The translations under genes and the position numbers were made by a program. Below, one piece after another: positions 15,847 to 23,783 of a DNA stretch of 64,000 nucleotides. The stretch spans positions 57,452-121,451 of the forward strand of contig NZ_WEGJ01000020.1 in NCBI RefSeq assembly GCF_009604385.1. The letters run 5' to 3'. Under the pieces are notes generated by a model. That model was not told the DNA's origin. It was given only the letters and a program-made list of their open reading frames with translations, and ran no database searches. Origin of the DNA: Streptomyces smaragdinus. Lineage in GTDB: Bacteria > Actinomycetota > Actinomycetes > Streptomycetales > Streptomycetaceae. Numbering within the stretch: the stretch's first letter is position 1; the number at the start of each line of letters is the position of its first letter.

Positions 15847-16991
15847 CCGCAGACGTCGGGCGGATCCCCGTGATGGTGCCGTGGCTCGGGGAGGAGGAGG
15901 CTCAGGCTGCCGCCGACGCCGTGCGGTCGGGGTGGGTGGCGCAGGGGCCCCGGGTGGCGGAGTTCGAGCGGGCCTTCGCGGCGCGGGTCGGGGCCGGGCA
16001 CGGGGTCGCGGTGAGCTCGTGCACCACGGCGCTGCATCTGGCGTTGACGGTGCTGGGGGTGGGGGCGGGGGACGAGGTCGTCGTGCCGTCGCTGTCGTTC
16101 GTCGCCACGGCCAACGCGGTGCGGTACACGGGGGCGGTGCCGGTGTTCGCGGACGTCGATCCGCGTACGGCGAACCTCACGCCGCAGACCGTGGACGCCG
16201 TGCGGACGCCCCGTACCCGGGCGGTGCTGCTCGTGCATCAGGGCGGGGTGCCGGCCGACGCGGACGGGATGCGGGCGGCGTGCGCGCGGTGGGGGGTGCC
16301 GCTGGTGGAGGACGCGGCGTGTGCGGTGGGGACGTCCGCCGGGGGGCGGCCGGTGGGTTCCGGGGCGCTGCTCGCGGCGTGGTCCTTTCATCCGCGCAAG
16401 CTGCTCACCACCGGGGAGGGCGGCATGGTCACCACCGATGACGCCCAGTGGGCGGCGCGGATGCGGAGGCTGCGGGAGCACGGGATGAACGTGTCCGCGG
16501 CCGAGCGGCATGCGGCGGGGAAGCCGGTGCTGGAGGCCTATCTGGAGACCGGGTTCAACTACCGGATGACGGATATTCAGGCGGCTGTCGGACTCGTACA
16601 GCTGGGGAAGCTCTCCGAGATGGTCGCCCGGCGGCGGGAGCTGGCCGCGCGGTACGAGAAGCTCCTCGCGGACATTCCGGGGCTGGAGCCGGTACGGGAC
16701 CCGGCGTACGGGGAGGGCAACTTCCAGTCGTACTGGGTGCTGCTGGGGGAGGACTTCCCCGTCGGGCGCGACGAGCTGCTGGCGGTCCTGTCCGACGCCG
16801 GGATATCCGCGCGGCGCGGCATCATGGCCGCGCACCTGGAGCCCGCGTACGCCGGTCACCCGGCGGGCCCGCTGCCCGTCACCGAGCTGATCAGCGGGCG
16901 GTCCCTCATCCTCCCCCTCTTCCACACCATGACGGAGGCCCAGCAGGACCGCGTCGTCGACGCCCTCCGGGACGCGGCGGTGACCCGGTGA
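15843..16991 (+). CDS. DegT/DnrJ/EryC1/StrS aminotransferase 1
   Basis: 382 residues, GTG start overlapping the previous stop (GTGA). The PLP fold shows VPWLGEEEAQAAADAV, VSSCTTALHLAL, VVPSLSFVATANAV, VEDAACAVG and the PLP lysine in SFHPRKLLTTGEGGMV. FNYRMTDIQAAVGLVQL follows. These enzymes aminate keto sugars linked to a nucleotide. It is immediately coupled to the NeuD-type acetyltransferase, so it probably makes a 4-amino or similar sugar that is then acylated. A second DegT enzyme lies just downstream, suggesting two distinct amino sugars or two positions. Confidence 0.9.
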   Translation: MTADVGRIPVMVPWLGEEEAQAAADAVRSGWVAQGPRVAEFERAFAARVGAGHGVAVSSCTTALHLALTVLGVGAGDEVVVPSLSFVATANAVRYTGAVPVFADVDPRTANLTPQTVDAVRTPRTRAVLLVHQGGVPADADGMRAACARWGVPLVEDAACAVGTSAGGRPVGSGALLAAWSFHPRKLLTTGEGGMVTTDDAQWAARMRRLREHGMNVSAAERHAAGKPVLEAYLETGFNYRMTDIQAAVGLVQLGKLSEMVARRRELAARYEKLLADIPGLEPVRDPAYGEGNFQSYWVLLGEDFPVGRDELLAVLSDAGISARRGIMAAHLEPAYAGHPAGPLPVTELISGRSLILPLFHTMTEAQQDRVVDALRDAAVTR

Positions 16992-17671
16992 ACGGCCTCG
17001 TCGTCATCGGCGCCGGCGGCTTCGCCCGCGAGGCCGCGCAGGCCGCGAGGGCGGCGGGGCGGGAGCTGCTGGGGCATCTGGACGACGATCCGGCGCTGCA
17101 CGGCGTCGAGGTCGACGGCGTGCCCGTGCTGGGCGGCACCGAACTGGCCCGGGAGCTCACCGGCGTGGACTTCGTCGTCTGCGCCGGGAGCCCCCGCGAC
17201 TACGCGGTGCGCGCCCGCATCGTCGCCCGCCTCGGCCTCCCCGGCGACCGCTACGCCACCCTCGCCGACCCCACCGCCGTCGTCTCCGCGACCTCCCGCC
17301 TCGGCCCCGGCTGCGTGCTGCTCGCGCACACCGTCCTGACGGCGTCCGTCCGCCTCGGCGCCCATGTCGCGGTGATGCCGCACTGCGTCCTCACCCACGA
17401 CGACGAGGTCGGCGACTACGCCACCCTCGCCTCCGGTGTCCGCCTCGGCGGCGCCGTCCGCCTCGGGCGCGGCGTGTACGCGGGGTCCGGGGCGCAGGTG
17501 CGCGAGCACACGACCGTCGGCCCCTGGTCGCTGCTCGGCATGGGCAGCGTCGTCCTCGGAGACGTCCCGCCCGGCGAGGTCTGGGCCGGCAGCCCCGCGC
17601 GGCGGCTGCGCGAGGCGGGCCCCGAGGCACTGGAACAGCTGGCCGAAGAAACGGCGGGAGAGTACAGATGA
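16988..17671 (+). CDS. NeuD/PglD-type sugar O- or N-acyltransferase
   Basis: 227 residues, GTG start overlapping the previous stop. The N-terminal Rossmann-like half begins LVVIGAGGFAREAAQAARAA, as in the NeuD/PglD family. The C-terminal half is a left-handed beta helix of hexapeptide repeats (LGPGCVLLAH, LGAHVAVMPHCVLTHDDEVGD, ATLASGVRLGG), ending in GMGSVVLGDVPPGEVWAGSPAR. The conserved His of VMPHCVLTHDDEVG fits the catalytic base. It likely acetylates the amino sugar produced by a neighbouring DegT enzyme using acetyl-CoA. The stop overlaps the next ATG (ATGA). Confidence 0.88.
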   Translation: MNGLVVIGAGGFAREAAQAARAAGRELLGHLDDDPALHGVEVDGVPVLGGTELARELTGVDFVVCAGSPRDYAVRARIVARLGLPGDRYATLADPTAVVSATSRLGPGCVLLAHTVLTASVRLGAHVAVMPHCVLTHDDEVGDYATLASGVRLGGAVRLGRGVYAGSGAQVREHTTVGPWSLLGMGSVVLGDVPPGEVWAGSPARRLREAGPEALEQLAEETAGEYR

Positions 17672-18789
17672 CCGACCCGATCCCCCTGGTGGACCTCAAG
17701 GCGGCGCACGCCGAGGTCGCGGACGAGATCCGCGCGGGCTTCGACCGCGTGCTGGCGAACACGGCGTTCGTCGGCGGCGAGGAGGTACGGGCCTTCGAGC
17801 GCGAGTACGCCGACTTCGCCGGCGTCACGCACTGCGTCGGCGTCGCCAACGGCACCGACGCCCTCGAACTGGCCCTGCGCGCCTCCGGCGTCGGCCCCGG
17901 CGACGAGGTGATCGTCCCGGCGAACACGTTCATCGCCACCGCCGGCGCCGTCGCCCGCACGGGCGCCCGCCCCGTCCTCGTCGACTGCACACCGGCCTGC
18001 TTCCTGATCGACGTCCCGGCCGCCCTCGCCGCCGTCACCCCGGCCACCCGCGCCGTGATCCCCGTCCATCTGTACGGGCAGTGCGCGAACGTCGCCGAGC
18101 TGGCCGCCGGCCTGCCCGGCCACGTCCGGATCGTCGAGGACGCCGCCCAGTGCCAGGGCGCCTCCCGCGACGGCCGCACCCCCGGTCAGGGGACCATCGC
18201 GGCGACGAGCTTCTACCCCGGCAAGAACCTCGGCGCGTACGGCGACGCGGGCGCCGTCCTCACCGACGATCCGGTGCGGGCGGACCTCGTACGGGCCATG
18301 GCGAACCACGGCGGCGTCAGCAAGTACAGCCACGACGTCCCCGGCTTCAACAGCCGCCTCGACGGCCTCCAGGCGGTCGTCCTGCGCGCGAAGCTCCGCC
18401 GTCTGACCGCCGCCAACGACGCCCGCCGCGCCGCCGCCGCCCGCTACGACGCGCTCCTCGCGCCGCTCGCCGACGCGGGCCGGGTCGTCCGCCCGGTCAC
18501 GGTCGCCGGCAATACCCACGTGTGGCACCTCTACGTCATTCGTCTCCCGGACGCCGACCGGGACGAAGTCCTCGGAAAACTCAACGCGGACGGCATCGGC
18601 GCAGGCGTCCACTACCCCGCCCCGGTCCATCTCACGCCCGCCTACCAGCACCTCGGTCACCGGCCCGGCGCCTTCCCGCACGCGGAACGCGCCGCCGGCG
18701 AGATCCTCTCGCTCCCGCTCTTCCCGCAGCTCACCGAGGACGGTCAGCAACGGGTGGTGGACGCACTCGCGGACGCATTGGGCGCCTGA
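17668..18789 (+). CDS. DegT/DnrJ/EryC1/StrS aminotransferase 2 (3-amino-sugar type)
   Basis: 373 residues, ATG overlapping the NeuD-type stop. It begins IPLVDLKAAHAEVADEI. VGVANGTDALELALRA, VPANTFIATAGAV, VEDAAQCQGAS and the PLP lysine in TSFYPGKNLGAYGDAGAV follow. FYPGKNLG with GDAGAV is the form seen in WbpE/WlbC and FdtB/QdtB, which aminate position 3 of keto-sugar nucleotides. With the Gfo/Idh oxidase upstream and a WlbB-type acetyltransferase at 55.7 kb, a 3-acetamido sugar is a reasonable inference. The gene ends 23 bases before the large secreted-protein gene. Confidence 0.9.
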   Translation: MTDPIPLVDLKAAHAEVADEIRAGFDRVLANTAFVGGEEVRAFEREYADFAGVTHCVGVANGTDALELALRASGVGPGDEVIVPANTFIATAGAVARTGARPVLVDCTPACFLIDVPAALAAVTPATRAVIPVHLYGQCANVAELAAGLPGHVRIVEDAAQCQGASRDGRTPGQGTIAATSFYPGKNLGAYGDAGAVLTDDPVRADLVRAMANHGGVSKYSHDVPGFNSRLDGLQAVVLRAKLRRLTAANDARRAAAARYDALLAPLADAGRVVRPVTVAGNTHVWHLYVIRLPDADRDEVLGKLNADGIGAGVHYPAPVHLTPAYQHLGHRPGAFPHAERAAGEILSLPLFPQLTEDGQQRVVDALADALGA

Positions 18790-18812
18790 CGGCGTCCGGA
18801 AGGTAATCGGCA

Positions 18813-21800
18813 ATGAGACAGCTCAGCAGACAATGGCTTCGCGGTCGCAGGGCCGCGCTCGTCGCGGCCCTGATCGCCGCCGCCCTCACCCCGGCGGCTC
18901 CCGCCGCCGCGGCGGATCCGTGCGGGGCGGGCAGCAACCCGGTCCAGTGCGAGAACTCCAAACCGGGCGCCCCCAGGGACGAGTGGTTCTCCCCGAACGC
19001 CTGGGGCGACATCGCGGGCTTCACCACCGAGATGAGCGTCGAGGCCGGCGACACGGTCCGCTTCAAGGTGCAGTCGCCCAGCCAGTACCGCATCCGCGTC
19101 TACCGCCTCGGCTGGTACGACGCGGACGGCGCCCGCCGGATGTCCACCGACGCCCAGTACAACCAGCTCTATCCGGCCAACAACACCGGCACCCCCGCGT
19201 CCTGCACCCACGACGCCTCCGTCGGCCTCATGGACTGCGGCAACTGGCCCGTCACCGGCACCTGGGCCGTGCCCTCCACCGCGCTCAGCGGCCTGTACAT
19301 CGCCAACTTCGAGCAGGCCGACGGCAACGGCGTGATGACGTACCCGTTCGTCGTGAAGGACGAGTCCAGCCACTCCGACATCGTCGTGCAGACCTCCGAC
19401 GAGACCTGGCAGGCGTACAACAACTGGGGCAGCCCCAATCTGTACGACGGCGACGGCCCCGCGCCCGACGGGCGCGCGTACAAAGTGAGCTACAACCGGC
19501 CGCTCGACGTCGGCGGCGACAACGGCATCTACGGCTCCGAGTGGGAGATGCTCGCCTGGCTGGAGCGCAACGGCTACGACGTCAGCTATCTCTCCGGCCT
19601 CGACACGGCGACCCGGCCCGGACTGCTGACCAACCACAAGATCTACATGTCGTCCGGCCACGACGAGTACTGGACGCAGGAGCAGTTCACCAACGTGCTG
19701 AACGCGCGGAAGGCGGGGGTGAACCAGATCTTCGCCAGCGGCAACGAGGTGTTCTGGAAGACCCGCCTCGAGCCCAGCATCGACGGTACGAACACCGCGA
19801 ACCGCACCCTCGTCTGCTACAAGGAGACCAAGCTCTCCCTCCCCACCCCCAACGGCATCCCGGACCCCAGCAGCGAGTGGACCGGCACCTGGATGGACCC
19901 GGCGAGCACCGCCCAGGGGGCCCCGTACCAGCCGGAGAACATCCTCACCGGGTCGATGTTCAAGGTGAACGGCCCCGAATACCAGGCGATCAAGGTGCCC
20001 GCCGCGTACAAGGACATGCGGATCTGGCGCAACACGACCGTCCGCAATCTGGCTCCCGGCGGGACCTCCGTGTTCCCCCTGGGCACCCTCGGCTACGAGT
20101 GGGACAGCGACATCGAGAACGCCTCCCGCCCCGAGGGCCAGATCCGTCTCTCGGAGGCCACCGAGAGCATCACCGACAACGTGCTCAAGGACTGGGGCAA
20201 CTCGTACGGCGACGGCGAGGCCACCCACCATCTGGTCGCCTTCCGGGACCGCACCTCGAACGCCCTGGTCTTCGGCACCGGCACCGTCCAGTGGTCCTGG
20301 GGACTGACCGACCGCCCGTACTACCCGGCGGACGACCCCTACCAGTCGACCGTCGACACCCAGAACCGGATGCAGCAGGCGACGGTCAACGTGCTCGCCG
20401 ACATGGGCGTCCAGCCCACCACCCTGCAGTCCGGCCTGGTCACGGCCACCAAGTCCACCGACACCACCGGCCCCACCGTCGCCGTCACCAGCCCCGCCGC
20501 CGGCTCCTCGACCCCCGCGCTCAAGGAGCTCACCGTCACCGGCACCGCGACCGACACGGGCGGCGGCGTCGTCGCCCGTACGGAGGTGTCCACCGACGGC
20601 GGCGCCACCTGGCACGCGGCGACGGGCCGTACGAGCTGGACCTACAAGTGGACCCCGGTGACCACCGGCACCGTCCAGCTGAAGGTCCGCTCGGTGGACG
20701 ACAGCGTCAACATCGGCGCCGCGACCACCGTCCCGCTCACCGTCACCGAACAGCAGTGCCCCTGCACCGTCTGGCCCGCGTCCGCCGAGCCCGTCAAGGC
20801 CAACGGCGGCGACGGCGGCTCCGTCGAGCTCGGGGTGAAGATCCGTACGTCCACGCCGGGGTCCATCGCCGGCGTGAAGTTCTACAAGTCGCAGTACAAC
20901 ACCGGCACCCACACCGGCAGCATCTGGGACGCGACGACCCAGCAGCGGCTGGCGACCGGCACCTTCACGGGCGAGACGACGGGCGGCTGGCAGACGCTGA
21001 TGTTCGACAACCCGGTGCCGGTCAAGCCCGGGAAGACGTACATCGCCTCGTACCACGCCCCGAACGGCGGCTACGCCTTCGACGACGGCTACTTCGACGG
21101 CAAGAGCGCGGGCCTGGCCCCGATCACCGCCCTGCAGTCCGGCACGGACGGCGCGAACGGCGTCTACCGCTACAGCGCCACCAGCGCCTTCCCCACCAAC
21201 GGCTCCACCGGCGGCGCCAACTACTGGGTGGACGCCATCCTGGAGACCGGCACCGCCAGCACCACCCCGCCCACCGTCACCGCCCGCACGCCGTCCTCCG
21301 GGGCCACCGGCGTCGCGATCACGGCACCCGTGTCGGCGACCTTCAGCCAGGGCATGGACGCCGCGTCGCTCGACTTCACGGTGACGGGTCCCGGCGGGGC
21401 CACCGTCCCCGGGACGGTGGCGCTGGACGGGGACTCGCGGACGGCGGCGTTCGCCCTGGCGGGCCAGCTGGCGCTGAACACCACGTACACCGTGTCCGTC
21501 CAGGGCGCCGACCTCTGGGGCAACGCCATGCCGTCCCCGGTGACCTGGACGTTCACCACCAGCGCGACACCGCCGCCGCTGAACTGCCCGTGCCGGCTGT
21601 GGCCCGCGCAGGCCACCCCGACGACGGCGGAGGCCACCGGTGACCCCAACTCGCTGGAGCTGGGGACGCGGTTCTCGTCGGCGGTGGACGGTCAGGTCAC
21701 CGGGGTCACGTTCTACAAGGGCGCCGGGAACACCGGGACGCACACGGGGACGCTGTGGGCGGTGGACGGTCAGCAGCAGCTGGCCACCGGGACGTTCACG

Positions 21801-22064
21801 GACGAGACGGAATCGGGCTGGCAGACGCTGACCTTCGACGATCCCGTGGCCGTCACCGCCGGGACGGAGTACGTCGTCTCGTACCACGCCCCGAACGGTC
21901 ACTACTCCGTCGATCCCGGGTACTTCTCGGCGCCCCATCTGGCGTATCCGCTGTCGGCGTCTGACGGGCTCTATCGATACGGCGCCGACATCGGCTATCC
22001 GACGGGCACCTACAACGCGACCAACTACTGGGTGGGCCCCGTCTTCACCTCGGCGGGAGGCTGA
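18813..22064 (+). CDS. Secreted DMFase-beta-like protein with Ig-like and two DUF4082 domains
   Basis: 1083 residues with a signal peptide (RRAALVAALIAAALTPAAPAAAA, cleavage near 34). Residues about 40-545 resemble the C-terminal domain of N,N-dimethylformamidase large subunit (VYRLGWYDADGARR, SYNRPLDVGG, YMSSGHDEYWT, FASGNEVFWKTR). Next are an Ig-like segment (about 550-645), a first DUF4082 domain (about 650-805), a Big_5-type Ig domain (about 812-915) and a second DUF4082 domain (about 925-1080, FYKGAGNTGTHTGTLW). The enzymatic role outside the cell is unknown. Its position between aminotransferase and glycosyltransferase genes suggests it acts on or binds the exported polymer. Confidence 0.85.
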   Translation: MRQLSRQWLRGRRAALVAALIAAALTPAAPAAAADPCGAGSNPVQCENSKPGAPRDEWFSPNAWGDIAGFTTEMSVEAGDTVRFKVQSPSQYRIRVYRLGWYDADGARRMSTDAQYNQLYPANNTGTPASCTHDASVGLMDCGNWPVTGTWAVPSTALSGLYIANFEQADGNGVMTYPFVVKDESSHSDIVVQTSDETWQAYNNWGSPNLYDGDGPAPDGRAYKVSYNRPLDVGGDNGIYGSEWEMLAWLERNGYDVSYLSGLDTATRPGLLTNHKIYMSSGHDEYWTQEQFTNVLNARKAGVNQIFASGNEVFWKTRLEPSIDGTNTANRTLVCYKETKLSLPTPNGIPDPSSEWTGTWMDPASTAQGAPYQPENILTGSMFKVNGPEYQAIKVPAAYKDMRIWRNTTVRNLAPGGTSVFPLGTLGYEWDSDIENASRPEGQIRLSEATESITDNVLKDWGNSYGDGEATHHLVAFRDRTSNALVFGTGTVQWSWGLTDRPYYPADDPYQSTVDTQNRMQQATVNVLADMGVQPTTLQSGLVTATKSTDTTGPTVAVTSPAAGSSTPALKELTVTGTATDTGGGVVARTEVSTDGGATWHAATGRTSWTYKWTPVTTGTVQLKVRSVDDSVNIGAATTVPLTVTEQQCPCTVWPASAEPVKANGGDGGSVELGVKIRTSTPGSIAGVKFYKSQYNTGTHTGSIWDATTQQRLATGTFTGETTGGWQTLMFDNPVPVKPGKTYIASYHAPNGGYAFDDGYFDGKSAGLAPITALQSGTDGANGVYRYSATSAFPTNGSTGGANYWVDAILETGTASTTPPTVTARTPSSGATGVAITAPVSATFSQGMDAASLDFTVTGPGGATVPGTVALDGDSRTAAFALAGQLALNTTYTVSVQGADLWGNAMPSPVTWTFTTSATPPPLNCPCRLWPAQATPTTAEATGDPNSLELGTRFSSAVDGQVTGVTFYKGAGNTGTHTGTLWAVDGQQQLATGTFTDETESGWQTLTFDDPVAVTAGTEYVVSYHAPNGHYSVDPGYFSAPHLAYPLSASDGLYRYGADIGYPTGTYNATNYWVGPVFTSAGG

Positions 22065-23111
22065 GTGAGCAGCGTCAGCGTCGTCATCCCCTGCTACAAG
22101 TACGGCCACTTCCTGGCCGACTGCGTACGCAGCGTCCTCGACGAGCAGCCCGGCCCCGACATCCGGGTGCTGATCATCGACGACGCCTCCCCGGACGACT
22201 CGGCGGACCAGGCGCATCGCCTGGCCGCCGCGGACGACCGGATCGAGGTGCGGGTCCACGCGACGAACCAGGGCCACATCGCCACGTACAACGAGGGCCT
22301 CCTGGACTGGGCGACCGGCGACTACAGCGTCCTGCTGTCCGCCGACGACCGCCTCGTCCCGGGCGCCCTCGTCCGCGCGGCGGCGCTGCTCGACGCCCAC
22401 CCGGAGGCGGGCTTCGCGTACGGCCGGCCGCTGCGGTTCGTCCACGGCGGGCCGCTGCCGAAGGCCCGTACCGAATCGACCGGTTCGGTGGTCTACCCCG
22501 GCCACTGGTGGCTGGAACGCCGCTTCCGCGAGGCCACCGGGTGCATCACGTCGCCGGAGGTCGTCGTGCGGACCAAGCTCCAGCAGCACGTCGGCGGCTA
22601 CGACCCGAAGCTGCCGCACGCCGGGGACATCGAGATGTGGATGCGGCTCGCCGCGCACGCCGACGTCGGCTATGTGCGCGGCGCCGACCAGGCGTACTAC
22701 CGGGTCCACGGCAAGAACATGTCCACCGTCGACTTCGGCGGGCAGCTCGACGACCTGCGGCAGCGGCTGGTGGCGTACGACTCGACGCTGGAGAAGTGCC
22801 GGGACCGGCTGCCCGACGCCGACCGGCTCTCCGCGCTGGTACGCACCCGCCTCGCCCGGTACGCGCTGCGCCGCGCCTACCGGGCGTACGACAGGGGGCG
22901 CACCGGTGTGGTGCCGGTGGACGAGCTCGTCGCCTTCGCCCGCGAGTGCGTGCCGTCGGTGGAGGGGCTGCCCGAGTACCGGGCGCTCGCGCTGCGGCGG
23001 CGGATCGGGGCGGGCGTCATGCCGTATCTGCAGCCGCTGGTGCTCTCAGCGGTGCGCGACCGCGTCCGCGAGCGGCTGTGGTGGCGGTCCTGGGCGCGGC
23101 GTGGCGTCTGA
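22065..23111 (+). CDS. Family 2 glycosyltransferase
   Basis: 348 residues starting at GTG 22065 directly after the previous stop. VSVVIPCYKYGHFLADCV, LIIDDASPDDSA, HATNQGHIATYNEGL and LLSADDRLVPGALV give a GT-A catalytic core with an SADD acid pair. The C-terminal third is basic and helical without clear membrane spans. It is the last gene of the first rightward chain. Its 3' end overlaps the convergent Wzz-like gene by 66 bases. Donor and linkage are unknown. Confidence 0.9.
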   Translation: MSSVSVVIPCYKYGHFLADCVRSVLDEQPGPDIRVLIIDDASPDDSADQAHRLAAADDRIEVRVHATNQGHIATYNEGLLDWATGDYSVLLSADDRLVPGALVRAAALLDAHPEAGFAYGRPLRFVHGGPLPKARTESTGSVVYPGHWWLERRFREATGCITSPEVVVRTKLQQHVGGYDPKLPHAGDIEMWMRLAAHADVGYVRGADQAYYRVHGKNMSTVDFGGQLDDLRQRLVAYDSTLEKCRDRLPDADRLSALVRTRLARYALRRAYRAYDRGRTGVVPVDELVAFARECVPSVEGLPEYRALALRRRIGAGVMPYLQPLVLSAVRDRVRERLWWRSWARRGV

Positions 23112-23717
23112 CGTCCGCCGGCGGCGTGAGTCCAGCGCCAGCGCCCCGGTCACCCCGCCGAGCAGGCCCAGCAGGCCGACGCCGGCCAGGGCCCGGCTCG
23201 GGGTGGCCGTGGCCTCGACCGTACCGGGGCGGCTGACGACGGCGGCCGTCAGCCGGGCGGCGGGGGCGATGCCCTGGTCGGCCTGCAGCTTCTCCAGGCG
23301 GGCGGAGTACACGTTCATGATGCGCTGCACCATCAGCCCCGCCTCGGTGCCGTCGGGCTGCTCGGCGACGATCTGCAGGGACGGGATCACGTACCGCGGG
23401 GTGACGCTGGTGCCGCTGTTGCGGGGCGAGATGCGGTACGTGCCGCTCACCCCCGCCTGGCGCAGGTCGGCGCGGCCCTCGGGGGAGCGGAGCTGGAGGA
23501 TCACCGAGTACGAGGTGGCGGCCAGGGCGGGCTGGAGGTTGGTGAGCTGGTTCGGCTGGTTCTGCGTGACCGGCGACTTCACCAGCAGCACCGCCGAACT
23601 GACGAACCGCGGCTCGGGCCGCAGCACCTGCCAGGCCCCTCCGGCGGTCAGCACCGCGACGAGCGCGAGCACGTACCAGCGCCGCAGCAGGGCCCGCGCG
23701 AACATCTCGGGCGTCAT
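23046..23717 (-). CDS. Wzz-like chain-length determinant protein
   Basis: 223 residues on the minus strand, ATG 23717 after GGGGGAG. Membrane segment one is near residues 14-30 (WYVLALVAVLTAGGAWQV), then comes an external domain and a second span near 178-198 (LAGVGLLGLLGGVTGALAL), the layout of polysaccharide co-polymerases. The tail lacks a kinase domain, so this is the non-kinase type. It begins 66 bases from the divergent Wzz-Wzy fusion gene. Its first residues (LRRWYVLALVAV) match the fusion protein's IRRWYVAAPVALL, so the two share ancestry. Confidence 0.85.
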   Translation of the reverse strand: MTPEMFARALLRRWYVLALVAVLTAGGAWQVLRPEPRFVSSAVLLVKSPVTQNQPNQLTNLQPALAATSYSVILQLRSPEGRADLRQAGVSGTYRISPRNSGTSVTPRYVIPSLQIVAEQPDGTEAGLMVQRIMNVYSARLEKLQADQGIAPAARLTAAVVSRPGTVEATATPSRALAGVGLLGLLGGVTGALALDSRRRRTSDATPRPGPPPQPLADAVAHR

Positions 23718-23783
23718 GGGGCTCCCCCTTCCCTTCCGACACCGTCGATACTGGCAGGCGGCGGGCTCTCGGGGGGAGGGCAT

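Noticed and set aside
18744..22709. Leftward 1321-residue open frame opposite the secreted DUF4082 protein
   Set aside because: Its size comes from high G+C content. The composition is Gly/Val/Arg-rich with no fold signature, and the opposite strand has a signal peptide and known domains.
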